From NCBI RefSeq assembly GCF_000013025.1, contig NC_008358.1:620001-684000 (forward strand): 64,000 bases of DNA, written 5' to 3'. Origin of the DNA: Hyphomonas neptunium ATCC 15444 (GTDB lineage Bacteria > Pseudomonadota > Alphaproteobacteria > Caulobacterales > Hyphomonadaceae). The notes under the pieces were generated by a model, which saw only the letters and a program-made list of their open reading frames with translations, was not told the origin of the DNA and did not search any database. Made by a program: the position numbers and the translations under genes. Of this stretch, positions 9,473 to 20,200 are shown one piece after another (position 1 is the stretch's first letter; each line of letters opens with the position of its first letter).

Positions 9473-10326
9473 CGCCGCCCACCTATGATGATCTGATCCG
9501 GCATGCGGCGCGCCGTTTCAAGGACGCCGGTCTTTCGGAGGCGTATCAGAATGCCGTGCTGCTGATGGTTCATGCGTTCGGCGACACGCGTGCGGTGCTG
9601 ATCTCGGCGGGCAATGCGCCTGTGCCAAAGGCTGTGGAAGACCTCTATCTCGCTGCCGTCGAGCGCCGCGCCGCGCGTGAGCCGATCCAGCACATCCTCG
9701 GCGTGACGCAATTCTACGGCCTCGACATCCGCACAGACGCGCGCGCGCTGATCCCGCGCATCGACAGCGAGTGCGTGGTCGAGGCGGCGCTGGACCGGAT
9801 GCCGAAGAACACCCCGCTCGTCCTTGCGGATCTGGGCACGGGTTCGGGCTGCCTCCTCGCCGCGCTCCTGTCCCAGCGCCCGCTCGCCCGCGGGGAAGGG
9901 GTGGAGGCCAGCGCCGAGGCGGCGAGCCTCGCCCGCGAGAATCTCGACGCCCTGAACCTTGCGGCGCGCGGCGCGGTCTTTGATGGCAGCTGGACCCAGT
10001 GGCAGGGCTGGGAAAACGCAGACCTCATAATCTCCAATCCACCCTACATTGCATCGGCCGAGATTGCGGTGCTGGAGCCTGAAGTGCGCGCGCATGACCC
10101 CCTGAGCGCGCTCGATGGCGGGGCGGACGGGCTGGACGCTTACCGCGAGATCATCGCGCTCGCTGCCGCCCGGATGAAACCCGGCGCCTGGCTGGTGTTC
10201 GAGATCGGGCACGACCAGAAAGCGGCTCTGGAGTGGTTAATGGCACAGACCGGCTTTGAGGCCATTGCCTCTGGTCAGGATCTGGGCGGCAATGACCGCT
10301 GGGTTGGCGCCCGCAGACCCTGTTGA
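9451..10326 (+). CDS. prmC: Release factor glutamine methyltransferase PrmC
   Basis: SAM-dependent methyltransferase that modifies the GGQ glutamine of release factors 1 and 2. It has an N-terminal helical domain, the SAM motif LADLGTGSGCLLAALL, and the catalytic NPPY at residues 196-199 (LIISNPPYIAS). The length of 291 aa is normal. Two GTG starts are possible. The one at 9451 has an AGGAA at 9439-9443, while GTG at 9469 overlaps the preceding stop as GTGA. The prfA-prmC pairing fits its function, although two unrelated genes have come between them here. The SAM-domain motif is slightly atypical (VEASAEAASLARENLDAL). Confidence 0.96.
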   Translation: MAGTARVTPPTYDDLIRHAARRFKDAGLSEAYQNAVLLMVHAFGDTRAVLISAGNAPVPKAVEDLYLAAVERRAAREPIQHILGVTQFYGLDIRTDARALIPRIDSECVVEAALDRMPKNTPLVLADLGTGSGCLLAALLSQRPLARGEGVEASAEAASLARENLDALNLAARGAVFDGSWTQWQGWENADLIISNPPYIASAEIAVLEPEVRAHDPLSALDGGADGLDAYREIIALAAARMKPGAWLVFEIGHDQKAALEWLMAQTGFEAIASGQDLGGNDRWVGARRPC

Positions 10327-10545
10327 GCCCGCTTACATTTTCTCTTGGCGGGCCGGTCGATCCACGTTACACAAGAGGCCGGTGAGGGGCCGCCCGCAAT
10401 TTGCGCGGGTGCAGATGCAAGCTCCCGCCCGGGATCAGTTGAAACGGCAGCGTCGATACTCAAGCCCTGTCTGCATGCAGAAGCTGATGGTTCTGACAAC
10501 TGCTTGCCGGCGATCACAGGCATACTTTGAAACAGGATACTCCGA
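10327..10545. other. Intergenic leader between prmC and the DUF4167 gene
   Basis: Two hundred and nineteen bases without a supported gene. An imperfect GCCCGC...GCGGGC hairpin follows the prmC stop but lacks a U-tract, so it is a weak terminator candidate. A second small GC hairpin (CCCGC-AATTT-GCGCGGG) lies at about 10392-10410. The stretch probably contains the promoter of the DUF4167 gene. I cannot identify one convincingly. Confidence 0.4.
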
Positions 10546-11325
10546 ATGAAACGCTCACGCGGGCGCAACAGACGCTCAGGCGGCAATCCGCAGAATGCTT
10601 TCAACAATCCCAACCGCCACTATGAAAGTGTCGGTCCGGATGTGAAAATCCGCGGCTCCGCCCAGCAGGTCCTGGAGAAATATCTCCAATACGCCCGCGA
10701 CGCGCAGACCAGCGGCGACCGCATTCTTTCCGAAGCCTATTTCCAGTTTGCGGAACATTATCAGCGCATCGTCGCCAAGCAGACCGAAGCGCGCGTTCAG
10801 CAACCGCAACAGAATCAGCAGAACCAGCAAAATCGTGGCGACCGGCGCGATGATCGCGACAATCGCCCGAACGGCGACCGCGACTATCGCGGCAATCAGC
10901 CCTCTGATGGCGCCGACAATCAGGATGAGGATGCCGGCGAAGCCGTCGTTACCTCAACCGTTCCGCGTCATGACGATGAGAATCAGCGCGACACCCAACG
11001 CGACACGTCGCGGGACAGCCAGCGCGCCGATTCGCTGCGCGTGATCGATGCCGATGATGACGGCGATGAGGCAAGCTCTGAAGAGGCCGATGAGGTCTCT
11101 GCCCAGGACGCCCTTCCGCCCGAGCGCGATCGCAGCGAACGCGCCCCGCGCGCCAACACGGCCCGCCGCAAGCCTTACAAGCCCCGCGAAGATCGCGCCC
11201 CGCGCCAGAAGGACGACGCCGCCGGTGAGCCGGCTGCGGAGACCGACGGCGTGATGAAAACCCTCTCGCGCGGCCGCCGCCGCCCGGCGGTTGAAGAAGG
11301 CGCCTCCACCGAGACGACAGACTGA
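10546..11325 (+). CDS. DUF4167 RNA-binding-like protein
   Basis: A 259-aa protein with the alphaproteobacterial DUF4167 domain at residues 1-85 (MKRSRGRNRRSGGNP; NPNRHYESVGPDVKIRGSAQ; ADARDAQ-type segment YLQYARDAQTSGDRILSEAY). The rest is low-complexity, rich in Gln, Asn, Arg and Asp, ending in a basic segment (LSRGRRRPAVEE). The arginine-rich N-terminus suggests RNA or ribosome contact, but the function is not established. It sits between prmC and clpB as in many alphaproteobacteria, and a clear terminator follows. Confidence in the family is high and in function low. Confidence 0.9.
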   Translation: MKRSRGRNRRSGGNPQNAFNNPNRHYESVGPDVKIRGSAQQVLEKYLQYARDAQTSGDRILSEAYFQFAEHYQRIVAKQTEARVQQPQQNQQNQQNRGDRRDDRDNRPNGDRDYRGNQPSDGADNQDEDAGEAVVTSTVPRHDDENQRDTQRDTSRDSQRADSLRVIDADDDGDEASSEEADEVSAQDALPPERDRSERAPRANTARRKPYKPREDRAPRQKDDAAGEPAAETDGVMKTLSRGRRRPAVEEGASTETTD

Positions 11326-11363
11326 GCCGGGCTTCCTTTCGGTTCTAGGTAGTTTTACTGCGA

Positions 11364-11386
11364 CGCCCCGCCTCTCCGGCGGGGCG
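11364..11386 (+). terminator. Intrinsic terminator after the DUF4167 gene
   Basis: Perfect 9-bp stem CGCCCCGCC / GGCGGGGCG with a TCTCC loop, followed by TTTCGTTTT. It ends the prfA-to-DUF4167 block before clpB. Confidence 0.88.
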
Positions 11387-11508
11387 TTTCGTTTTGCGCC
11401 TTGATGCTTGCGCAGCGCGCCTCGCGTTCCCAAATCCTCGTCAACACCGGTTGCCGCTGAGCGGGGCCGGGCGAACTTTTCAATCTGCCTCCAGAAGGGG
11501 ATGAATTC

Positions 11509-14127
11509 ATGAACCTTGAGCAATACACAGAACGCGCCCGCGCTATCATCCAGGGCGCCCAGACCGCAGCCCTGGCCGCTGGCCATCAGGTGCTGACCCC
11601 GGCGCATATCCTCAAAACGCTGCTGGACGACCGCGACCAGCTGGCTGTGAACCTCATCCGCGCGACCGGTGGACGGCCTGAACTGGCCGTGCAGGGCGTT
11701 GACGCCGCGCTCGGCCGCGTGCCGAAAGTTTCCGGCGCCGGGGCAGGCGGGCTGCGCCTCGAACAGGCGGGCGCCAAACTCTTCCAGGACGCTGAAGCCG
11801 GCGCCAAGAAGGCCGGCGACGCCTTCGTCACCGCTGAGCGGCTGCTGCTTGCCATTGCCGGGCTGTCCGGAGATCCGGCGGCGGACGTGCTGAAGAACGC
11901 CGGCGTGACGCCCAAGACGCTGGAAGGCGCTATTGCACAGCTGCGCCAGGGCCGCACGGCCGACAGTCAGAATGCGGAAGAAGGCTATGAAGCCCTCAAG
12001 AAATACGCCCGCGACCTGACCAAGGACGCGCGCGAAGGCAAGCTCGACCCCGTGATCGGCCGTGACGAGGAAATCCGCCGCGCCATCCAGGTCCTCTCGC
12101 GCCGTTCAAAAAACAACCCCGTGCTGATCGGGGAGCCGGGCGTGGGCAAGACGGCGATTGCCGAAGGTCTCGCCCTGCGCATCGTCAATGGCGACGTGCC
12201 AGAAAGCCTCAAAGACAAGAAACTCCTCGCGCTCGATATGGGCGCGCTGATCGCCGGGGCAAAATTCCGCGGCGAGTTCGAGGAGCGCCTGAAAGCGGTG
12301 TTGAACGAAGTTCAGCAGGCAGACGGCGGCATCATCCTCTTCATTGACGAGATGCACACGCTCGTCGGCGCGGGAAAATCCGAAGGCGCGATGGACGCGT
12401 CCAATCTTCTGAAGCCCGCACTGGCGCGCGGGGAGCTGCACTGTATCGGCGCCACCACGCTGGACGAATACCGCAAATATGTCGAAGGCGACGCGGCGCT
12501 GGCCCGTCGCTTCATGGCGGTATTTGTCGATGAGCCTACGGTGGAGGACACGATCTCGATCCTCCGGGGGCTGAAGGGCCGTTACGAAGCCCATCACGGC
12601 GTGCGAATTTCCGATGCGGCGATTGTGGCCGCCGCTACGCTGTCCAACCGCTATATCACCGATCGTTTCCTGCCCGACAAAGCCATCGACCTGATGGACG
12701 AGGCCGGATCGCGCCTGCGCATGCAGGTCGATTCCAAGCCCGAGGAGCTCGACGAGATCGACCGGCGGATGCTGCAGCTGAAAATCGAGGCCGAAGCTCT
12801 CAAGAAGGAGAAGGACACCGCCTCGCAGGACCGTCTGAAAACGCTGGAAGGCGAAATCGCCGGTCTTGAAACCCGCTCACGCGAGCTGACCACCGCCTGG
12901 AGCGCCGAGAAGGACAAGCTGAAAGGCGCAGCCTCCGCTAAGGAGAAGCTCGACCGGGCCTTCTCGGATATGGCTGAGGCCCAGCGCCAGGGCGATCTGG
13001 CCCGTGCGTCCGAGCTTAAATTCGCGACCATCCCGCAGCTTGAAAAACTGATCGCCGAAGTCGAAGCCAAGGGCGACGCCGAAGGCGGGCTCGTTTCCGA
13101 AGTCGTCCGTCCAGAGGATATTGCCGGGGTCGTTTCCAAATGGACCGGCATTCCGGTCGACAAGATGATGGAAGGCGAGCGGGAGAAGCTGCTGCGCATG
13201 GAAGATTCCCTGCGCGGGCGGGTTGTTGGCCAGGAAGACGCGCTGCTCGCGGTCTCCAATGCCGTGCGCCGCGCGCGCGCCGGTCTGCAGGACCCGAACC
13301 GCCCCATCGGCTCGTTCCTGTTTGTCGGCCCCACGGGTGTTGGCAAGACAGAGCTCACCAAGGCGCTCGCCGAATTCATGTTCGATGATGACACCGCGAT
13401 CCTGCGGCTCGATATGTCGGAATTTTCCGAGAAGCATTCGGTTGCCCGCCTGATCGGCGCGCCGCCGGGCTATGTCGGCTATGATGAAGGCGGGGTTTTG
13501 ACCGAATCCGTCCGCAGGCGGCCTTATCAGGTCGTGCTGTTTGACGAGGTGGAGAAAGCCCACCCGGACCTCTTCAACACGCTGCTCCAGGTGCTCGATG
13601 ATGGCCGTCTCACCGATGGCCAGGGCCGCACGGTGGATTTCAAGAACACGATCATCATCATGACCTCAAACCTCGGCGCCGACGCGCTGGCGAGCGGGGA
13701 AGAGGGGGAGGTGTCCGAGCAGGCCCGCGAGCATGTGATGGGCGCCATCCGCCGGCATTTCCGCCCGGAATTCATCAACCGGATCGACGAGATCGTCTTC
13801 TTCAAACGGCTTGGCCGCGGCGAGATCGACCATATCGTCGACATCCAGATGGGCCGCCTCGAGCAGCTTCTGAAGGACCGGAAGATGAAGCTCGACCTCA
13901 GCCTCGACGCCCGCAACTGGCTCGCGGCGCGGGGATACGATCCGGTCTATGGCGCGCGCCCCTTGAAGCGTGTCATCCAGAAAGAGCTGCAGGACCCGCT
14001 CGCCCGGCTGCTGCTCGAAGGCCGCATCCTTGACGGCGAAACCATCCATGTCGGCGTGGAGGGCGATGGCCTCGCCATCAACGGCGTGCCCAACGACTTT
14101 GCCAAAGGCCGGGCTGCGCTCAACTGA
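11509..14127 (+). CDS. clpB: ATP-dependent chaperone ClpB
   Basis: Hsp100 disaggregase that works with DnaK to extract proteins from aggregates. At 872 aa it is full length. Order: Clp N domain (1-150), AAA1 with Walker A GEPGVGKT at 208-215 and Walker [15 protein letters not shown], the coiled-coil middle domain (about 400-525, [20 protein letters not shown], in part), AAA2 with Walker A GPTGVGKT at 607-614, and sensor-2 [12 protein letters not shown] near the end. The ATG at 11509 has an AGAAGGGG Shine-Dalgarno upstream. It stands alone between terminators. Heat-shock control would be expected, but I did not find a convincing sigma-32 promoter by eye. Confidence 0.98.
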   Translation: MNLEQYTERARAIIQGAQTAALAAGHQVLTPAHILKTLLDDRDQLAVNLIRATGGRPELAVQGVDAALGRVPKVSGAGAGGLRLEQAGAKLFQDAEAGAKKAGDAFVTAERLLLAIAGLSGDPAADVLKNAGVTPKTLEGAIAQLRQGRTADSQNAEEGYEALKKYARDLTKDAREGKLDPVIGRDEEIRRAIQVLSRRSKNNPVLIGEPGVGKTAIAEGLALRIVNGDVPESLKDKKLLALDMGALIAGAKFRGEFEERLKAVLNEVQQADGGIILFIDEMHTLVGAGKSEGAMDASNLLKPALARGELHCIGATTLDEYRKYVEGDAALARRFMAVFVDEPTVEDTISILRGLKGRYEAHHGVRISDAAIVAAATLSNRYITDRFLPDKAIDLMDEAGSRLRMQVDSKPEELDEIDRRMLQLKIEAEALKKEKDTASQDRLKTLEGEIAGLETRSRELTTAWSAEKDKLKGAASAKEKLDRAFSDMAEAQRQGDLARASELKFATIPQLEKLIAEVEAKGDAEGGLVSEVVRPEDIAGVVSKWTGIPVDKMMEGEREKLLRMEDSLRGRVVGQEDALLAVSNAVRRARAGLQDPNRPIGSFLFVGPTGVGKTELTKALAEFMFDDDTAILRLDMSEFSEKHSVARLIGAPPGYVGYDEGGVLTESVRRRPYQVVLFDEVEKAHPDLFNTLLQVLDDGRLTDGQGRTVDFKNTIIIMTSNLGADALASGEEGEVSEQAREHVMGAIRRHFRPEFINRIDEIVFFKRLGRGEIDHIVDIQMGRLEQLLKDRKMKLDLSLDARNWLAARGYDPVYGARPLKRVIQKELQDPLARLLLEGRILDGETIHVGVEGDGLAINGVPNDFAKGRAALN

Positions 14128-14160
14128 GCGGTGCCGGAACTCCGTGTAGACGGATTAAAT

Positions 14161-14189
14161 CGCCTCGGCGCCCTCAAGGCGCCGGGGCG
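14161..14189 (+). terminator. Terminator after clpB
   Basis: Stem CGCCTCGGCGCC / GGCGCCGGGGCG (one mismatch) with loop CTCAA, followed by a short TTT. It overlaps the end of the convergent peptidase gene and may serve both directions. Confidence 0.7.
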
Positions 14190-15544
14190 TTTGCCATCCG
14201 GGCGGAGTTGGCGGCGGCGAAAAGCTGGCCGCCGGGGGCCTGGTTGCGGAAGGCGTCGATGGTATCGCGCTGGGCTTCGAAGGCGGCGAACACGTCCTTG
14301 TTTCCGGAGAGGTCGCGGCCCGTCGGCAGGGCGAGGGTCACCGGGTTCACATAGAACCCGTTGCGCAGCACTTCATAATGCAGGTGCGCGCCCGTGCTGG
14401 AGCCGGTGGAGCCGACAAAGCCGATGATGTCGCCGCGCATCACGGTGCGCCCCGGTGTCAGCCCTTCGGCAAAGCCGGACATATGCGCATAGACGGTCTC
14501 ATAGCCGCGTTCATGCCGGATACGGACGAACCAGCCATAGCCATCGCCCCAGCGCATGTCGGTCACAAGGCCCGAGCCTGCCGCGCGGATCGGCGTGCCG
14601 ATGGGCGCGCGGAAATCAATCCCGGCATGGAGCAGCATTTCGCCGGTGATCGGGTGGAGCCGGTTGCCGAAGCCGGAATTCATCTGCGCCCCGCGCACCG
14701 GATCGCGCAGCAGGAATTCATCGCCCGCAATGCCGCTGCCACTGTAGAATTCCGGCAGGCCGGTATCTTCCGGCGTGAAGCGATACCAGCTGCCCGAAGC
14801 GTCCTGGCCGTTGAAAGCCGCGAAGACGAGATCGCCCGCTTCGAGAAAATTGCCGCGCTCGTCGGCGATCACTTCGATCACCGCGTCAAACCGCTCGCCC
14901 TTGCGCCCGCCCTGGCCGAGGACCGGGTCTTCGGGGAACAGGCCGGCAAACATTTCGGCATGCTGGCGCGTGCCGCCGCCTTCGAGGATCGCGTCGGCCA
15001 GCGTCGTGTCGATGCGGCCGGCCACGCGGTGAAGCACGGTGGTGGTGCGCGCCGAGAGAAGGTTGGCGGTAAAGCGGCCATCGGCGCTGCGGCTGGCCAC
15101 GAGGGTGGCTTTGGGGCTCAGCTTGGCGCTGACACCGGCAAGGCGCTCGCGGCCATCGGCGCTGGCTTCAAACCAGGCAGAGAGGGGTGTGCCCTGGCGC
15201 AGGCGCTGGCCCCGCGTGGGGGAGGCTTCGCGCAGCGCAATGGCGGCCGCCGTGGCGTCCTCCGGGCTGGCGCCGAGAACTTCGAGCACATCCACGGTCG
15301 AGACGCTGGCGGTGACTGTCCCTGTGCGGGTCACGGTGTCGGTTTCGCCCGCTTCGGCGCGCAGATCGTTCATCTGCAACAGGCCCAGCGGTTTGAGGGC
15401 TTCCGGCTCGGCCCGCACCAGCAGGAACAGCGCGAGCATCACGAGGATCACCGCCGCCGCGCCAACGCGCTCGGCGGTGCGCGATGTCATGTCCAGACGC
15501 CGTACGGCGACAGGAATCCGAGGCAGCTTTCGCGTCCGTTTCAT
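14174..15544 (-). CDS. M23 peptidase (cell-wall endopeptidase), paralog 1
   Basis: A 456-aa membrane-anchored murein endopeptidase. An N-terminal TM segment lies at residues 25-44. A long periplasmic region with LysM-like/OapA-type features follows, then an M23 (LytM) domain at about 290-395. Zinc ligands are visible: His306 and Asp310 (HAGIDFRAP), and the HLH at 387-389 (STGAHLHYE). His354 (VYAHMS) is the additional catalytic histidine. All are intact, so it should be active on peptide cross-links. The start at 15544 has a GGGAGA site. It is transcribed with or just after the paralog at 15690-17066, 145 bp upstream. Confidence 0.92.
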   Translation of the reverse strand: MKRTRKLPRIPVAVRRLDMTSRTAERVGAAAVILVMLALFLLVRAEPEALKPLGLLQMNDLRAEAGETDTVTRTGTVTASVSTVDVLEVLGASPEDATAAAIALREASPTRGQRLRQGTPLSAWFEASADGRERLAGVSAKLSPKATLVASRSADGRFTANLLSARTTTVLHRVAGRIDTTLADAILEGGGTRQHAEMFAGLFPEDPVLGQGGRKGERFDAVIEVIADERGNFLEAGDLVFAAFNGQDASGSWYRFTPEDTGLPEFYSGSGIAGDEFLLRDPVRGAQMNSGFGNRLHPITGEMLLHAGIDFRAPIGTPIRAAGSGLVTDMRWGDGYGWFVRIRHERGYETVYAHMSGFAEGLTPGRTVMRGDIIGFVGSTGSSTGAHLHYEVLRNGFYVNPVTLALPTGRDLSGNKDVFAAFEAQRDTIDAFRNQAPGGQLFAAANSARMANAPAP

Positions 15545-15689
15545 GTCGTGTCTCCCATCCAGAGCGGGGCCCGAACCTGGGTCGAGGCAAGGGTCTGGCA
15601 GGGAGAAAGCAAGAAAGGGACCAGAATCGCCCCAGAGGAGAGATTGTTCAACAGCCGCTCTCGTTAACGGCTAAGTTTTCTGCGAGGTT

Positions 15690-17066
15690 TCAGGGGCTTA
15701 CGGGCGTTGCTTCACGCGGCACAACCGCGGCCATCGGGCCCGCCGTACCGCTGGTGCGCAGCGTATCGATGGCGTCCTTGTGCTGGCGGAATTCGGCCAG
15801 CATGGCGGGATCTTCGGCCAGTTTGCGCCCCGTCGGCAGCTTCAGCGACATCGCGTTGAGCGGCTTGCCGTCGACATACACCTCATAGTGCAGGTGCGGG
15901 CCGGTGGACGCGCCGGTCGAGCCGACATAGCCGATCACTTCGCCCTGGCGCACCTTGCGGCCCGATTTCACGCCCTTGGCATAGCGCGAGAGGTGGGCAT
16001 AGGCGGTGTCATAGCCGCGCGTGTGCTTGATCTTGATGTAATTGCCATAGCCGCCATTCCAGCTCGCCCGCTGCACGGTGCCCGAGCCCGCCGCATAGAC
16101 CGGCGTGCCGGTGGGGGCGGCAAAGTCAGTGCCCTTGTGCAGGCGTGTGTAGCCCGAGATCGGATGGCGCCGCGTGCCGAAATTGGACGAGATGCGCGCG
16201 CCATTGATCGGCGTCTTCATCAGGAATTTCGTAGCGCTCTCGCCCTTCTCGTCGAAATAGTCGCTGACGCCATCATCGCTCGGCGTGAAGCGATAGAAGC
16301 CGCGCTTCAGCGCCTTGCCGTCCAGCGCCGCATACAGCACCTCGCCATTGCGCACCGGATTGCCGCGCTCGTCCACGAAGGTCTCGAAGAAAATCTCGAA
16401 CCGGTCGCCGGGGTGGATTTCCCGTTGAAAGTCAATGTCATAGGCAAAGGCGCTGGCAAAATCGACGACCTGCTGATCGCCCGCGCCCAGCTTCAGGGCG
16501 GCGTTATAGATCGAGCCGTCAATCTCTGCGGCCACCCGCTTGTAGCTCGGTTTCAGCTTTGCATTCAGCTGCGTGGCCTGCCACCCGCCTTCCAGCGTGC
16601 GCGTCACCAGCAGGCTGCGATCGGCGTCTGCCTTGATCGCCAGCGCGGTGAGGCGGCCATCTTCCACGAAGGTTTCCGCCTCAAGGCCGGGGCGCAGGCG
16701 CCGGTGATCGATCAGATCCTTGCTGTAGACTGCCTGCAGCGCCGCATTGGCTTCGCCCACAGGCGCGCCGAGCCGGTTGACCAGGCCCGTCAGCGTCTCG
16801 TTCCGCTCCAGCTTGCCTTCCGCCTTGACCAGCTGTTTGGGCGCTCCGACCACATCGACGGCGGACACAAGCCGCGCGGCCAGCGGCAGCGGTGTGGCCG
16901 CTTCGGCGGTCTGCACCATCGCGGCGTCCGGCCGCCCGGCCATCACGAGGCCGGCAATCGCCGAGGCAGACCCCAGCACGCCGAGCACGACAAGGCTTTT
17001 CATACCCTGCGAAAGATTGCGTTTCGGCGGGGTTGCCGGGGCGATGGGAAGGTCGTCCTGGGTCAA
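15690..17066 (-). CDS. M23 peptidase (cell-wall endopeptidase), paralog 2
   Basis: A 458-aa paralog of the neighbouring M23 protein with the same layout: TM segment at about residues 22-43, an OapA-like middle region, and an M23 domain at about 295-400. It has His310 and Asp314 (HKGTDFAAP), His358 (AYAHLS) and the HLHYE at 391-395, so it is catalytically complete. The shared C-terminal motif LPTGR supports tandem duplication. The start is TTG at 17066 with AGGA eight bases upstream. ATG at 17003 is an alternative that would begin at the TM segment. It diverges from ydbH across a gap of about 170 bp. Confidence 0.9.
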   Translation of the reverse strand: MTQDDLPIAPATPPKRNLSQGMKSLVVLGVLGSASAIAGLVMAGRPDAAMVQTAEAATPLPLAARLVSAVDVVGAPKQLVKAEGKLERNETLTGLVNRLGAPVGEANAALQAVYSKDLIDHRRLRPGLEAETFVEDGRLTALAIKADADRSLLVTRTLEGGWQATQLNAKLKPSYKRVAAEIDGSIYNAALKLGAGDQQVVDFASAFAYDIDFQREIHPGDRFEIFFETFVDERGNPVRNGEVLYAALDGKALKRGFYRFTPSDDGVSDYFDEKGESATKFLMKTPINGARISSNFGTRRHPISGYTRLHKGTDFAAPTGTPVYAAGSGTVQRASWNGGYGNYIKIKHTRGYDTAYAHLSRYAKGVKSGRKVRQGEVIGYVGSTGASTGPHLHYEVYVDGKPLNAMSLKLPTGRKLAEDPAMLAEFRQHKDAIDTLRTSGTAGPMAAVVPREATPVSP

Positions 17067-17240
17067 GCTTGGTATCCTGTCATTTGACGTCCCCCCGGCC
17101 GTTCAGGCTGGTACGTATATCGCTCGCCCTAAAACCGTCTCGCGATCAACTTAAAGATTCGAGAAGTTGGAACGTCTTAATTACATGCCACTTTAGGACT
17201 TTATGGCTTAGTAAAAGCAAGAAGCAAGCCGGTCGGACCA

Positions 17241-20200
17241 GTGAAACCAGTCGACTCTTCCGAGATGAGGCGCCTTTCGAAGGGGTCTATACCGCGCCCA
17301 TGGGTATGGGCGCGCCGGTTAATACTGGGCTTTTTTCTGCTTCTTGTATTTTCCGTCATCCTGGTGTGGCTGCTGCGCAAACCGATTGCTGAACAGGCTC
17401 TGGACGCCTGGTGCGCCGACCGCGATCTGACCTGCGATGCGAAGTTCACCCAGATCGGTGCGGGCGGCGCCACGCTCACCGGCGTGCGTATCAGCGCTGG
17501 CGCGGATGTGCCCGCAGAGGCCCAGGAAGTGAGCGCCCGGCTCTCCTGGCCCGGTTTTTTCGTCCCGCGTATTGACGGCATTTCGATCACCGGTCTGGAA
17601 ATGCGCGGCACGCTCGATCCCACGGGCCTGAAATTCTATGGGCTGGAGCGTCTGGCGGCGCCTACGGGCGGGGGCGGGGGCACAGCGCCGCCCATCGAGA
17701 TCCGCGACGCCCGCATTTACCTTGAAACACCCTTTGGCCCGGCGGCGGCCACGCTGAATGTTTCCGGCGTCGTACCGGAAAACGCCACCGCGTCTCTCGC
17801 CCTCGATCCGGCCCGTCTGGCGCTCGGTGAGGCACGGATGGTGCTGGGCGAGGCGTTCCTTACTGCGCGCATCGTCGACGGGGCCGTCACGGGCGAGCTG
17901 CGTCTGGCTGCCGATGAGGCGCAGGCCAACGGACATTCTGCCTCGGGCTTCAGCCTGGCAGCCCAGGCGGCGTTCCCGCTCAGCGGAGAGGGCGCCACCT
18001 CGCTCGAATGGTCCGCGCGCCTTGCTGAAGGCACAGCGCCAGAGGCCAGCATTGCCGGCCTGCGCACGCGCGGGCGGGCGGAGTTTGACGCCCTGCCGGA
18101 CATGTCGGCCAGCAGCGTGCTGGACGCGCTCACCCTGACGGTGGCGCAGGCCGAGTTTGACCAGGCCGAAGCCTCAGGCTGGCGCATCGGCCAGAGCCTC
18201 TTCTCGGCAGAGCTGGAAGGCGAGGGCGGGGTATTCCAGGGCCCGGTCTCGCTGGAGGCGGGCGCGCTTGCCGGCCCGCCCGGCACGGCACGGCAGCTGC
18301 GCCTCGCCGGAGACCTCGCCCGCACAGCAGACAAACGCATCGATTTTACCGGCGGCGTTCAGCTCAACGGCACGGCGCTGACAGCTGAAACGCTGGCCCC
18401 GGCCACCAATGCGCTGGCCCTGCCGGGCGTGCTTGCCGCTCACGGCGCCGAGCTGTCGGGCGCGCTCAGCCGCGCGGCCCAGGATTTTGACACCGCCTTT
18501 GGCCTGCGCGCAGCCTATCAGGACGGCGATCTGCGGGTCGAGGCCGATGGCCCCTCGGCGCTGGCGGCGGCGTCAGGTCTTCGCCTTGAGGCCAACGGGC
18601 CAGACGGCGGCAGCTGGCTGCGCGTGCAGGACCAGCAGGTGTTGATGAATGGCCGCCTCAGCCTCTCTGGCGGCGGCGCGCCAGACCTGTCAGCGGATAT
18701 GGGCACGGCGACGCTCAGCGCAGACGCGCTCAGCCTGGAAGGCGCCGCCATCAGCCTCGCGCCCTGGTCAGCGGGCGGGCGCACGATTGCAGCAGAGCTG
18801 ACTGCGCTCGATTTCTCGCGCCAGGCAGAGGGCTTCCAGGCCAAAGGGCAGGGCGACTTCACCCTCACCGGAGAACTCGAAGGCGTCACGCTTGAGCGCA
18901 CCCGTCTCGCGGGCGGCCTCAGCGCGGTTCAGGATGCCTCGGGCCTGCGCGTGCAGGCTGATGGCGCCCCGTGCCTGCGGGTCACGTCAGACGGCATCGT
19001 GACCGGCGGCATCACCATTCCTGACGCGGCCTTTAACATCTGCCCGGCCGACGGGCGTTTCATCCGGCAGGGCGAGTCCCTTGCCGGGTCTGCGCGCCTC
19101 GGCGATCTCGACATTCCGATGCAGTTTTCCGGCGGGCAGGGCGTCATGGCCCTGCGCGGCGCGGCGGTTGACTGGACCTTGGCGAGCGGGTTCTCGATGC
19201 TGGTCAGCGCCGATACGCTCAGTATGCCGATGACGCTGGGCGAGAATACGCTCACCCTCGACAGCGGCGATCCGGAAATCCGCCTCGCCACAGGGGCCGG
19301 CCCCGTGCGGATCGTGGCCGGCCTCGGCCAGACCCAGTTTGGCGGCGGGCTCATCCCGGCAAATGTCTCGGCCGCCCATTTCGGCTTTGAGGGCACCAGC
19401 GCGCCGGGCGGTCTGTCAGGCGATGTCAGTGCCGATGGCGTGCGCATTGCCGATACGCTGGAAGACGCAATTTATGAGCCGGTCGTGGGTGATTTCACCG
19501 GCCGCATCGAAGGCCAGCGCCTTGTGGCGTCCGGCCCGTTCCGACTGGAAGCCTTCGGAACACAGATTGCCACCGCGAACGCCGACATCAACATCTTTGA
19601 TCTTGATGGCACGGCCACCCTCAAATCCGAGCGCCTCGTCTTCGTGCCGGGCGGCGTCCAGCCGTCGATGATTTCGCGCCGGCTGGTCGGCCTCTTCACC
19701 AGCGCAGAGGGCGCGTTCACGGGCGACGCCGCATTCAAGATCACGGACGGGGATATTCAGGGAACGGCCGATCTCACGGTCACAGATTTCGGCTTTCAGA
19801 CCACCCGCCTGGGCCGGGTTCAGGGCATCTCCGGCAAGGTCGCCTTCACCGACGTGATGAAGCTGACGACAGCGCCCGATCAGGAAATCACCATTGCCAG
19901 CGTCAATCCGGGCATTCCTTTCTCTGATGGTCAGGTTTTCTTCGGCCTCGATGAAGGCAAGACCCTGCGTCTCAGCTCGGTCACCTTTCCCTTTGCCGGG
20001 GGGCAGCTCGCCCTGGCGCCGCTGGACTGGTCATTGGGCGAAGTGACCGGCCAGCGGGTCGAGGTCACGGCCAGCAGCCTCAATCTCACCCAGCTGATCG
20101 AAGTGCTCAAACTGCCTGATACTGCCGCCGAAGGCACGGTCAGCGGGTCATTCCCGATCGAGTTCAGCCAGAACTCCGTCATCGTGCGCGACGCGCGCCT

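Noticed and set aside
9058-10212. 384-codon minus-strand frame across the protease and prmC genes
   Set aside because: It runs opposite two well-supported genes and its translation looks like the reverse complement of their codon bias, not a protein.
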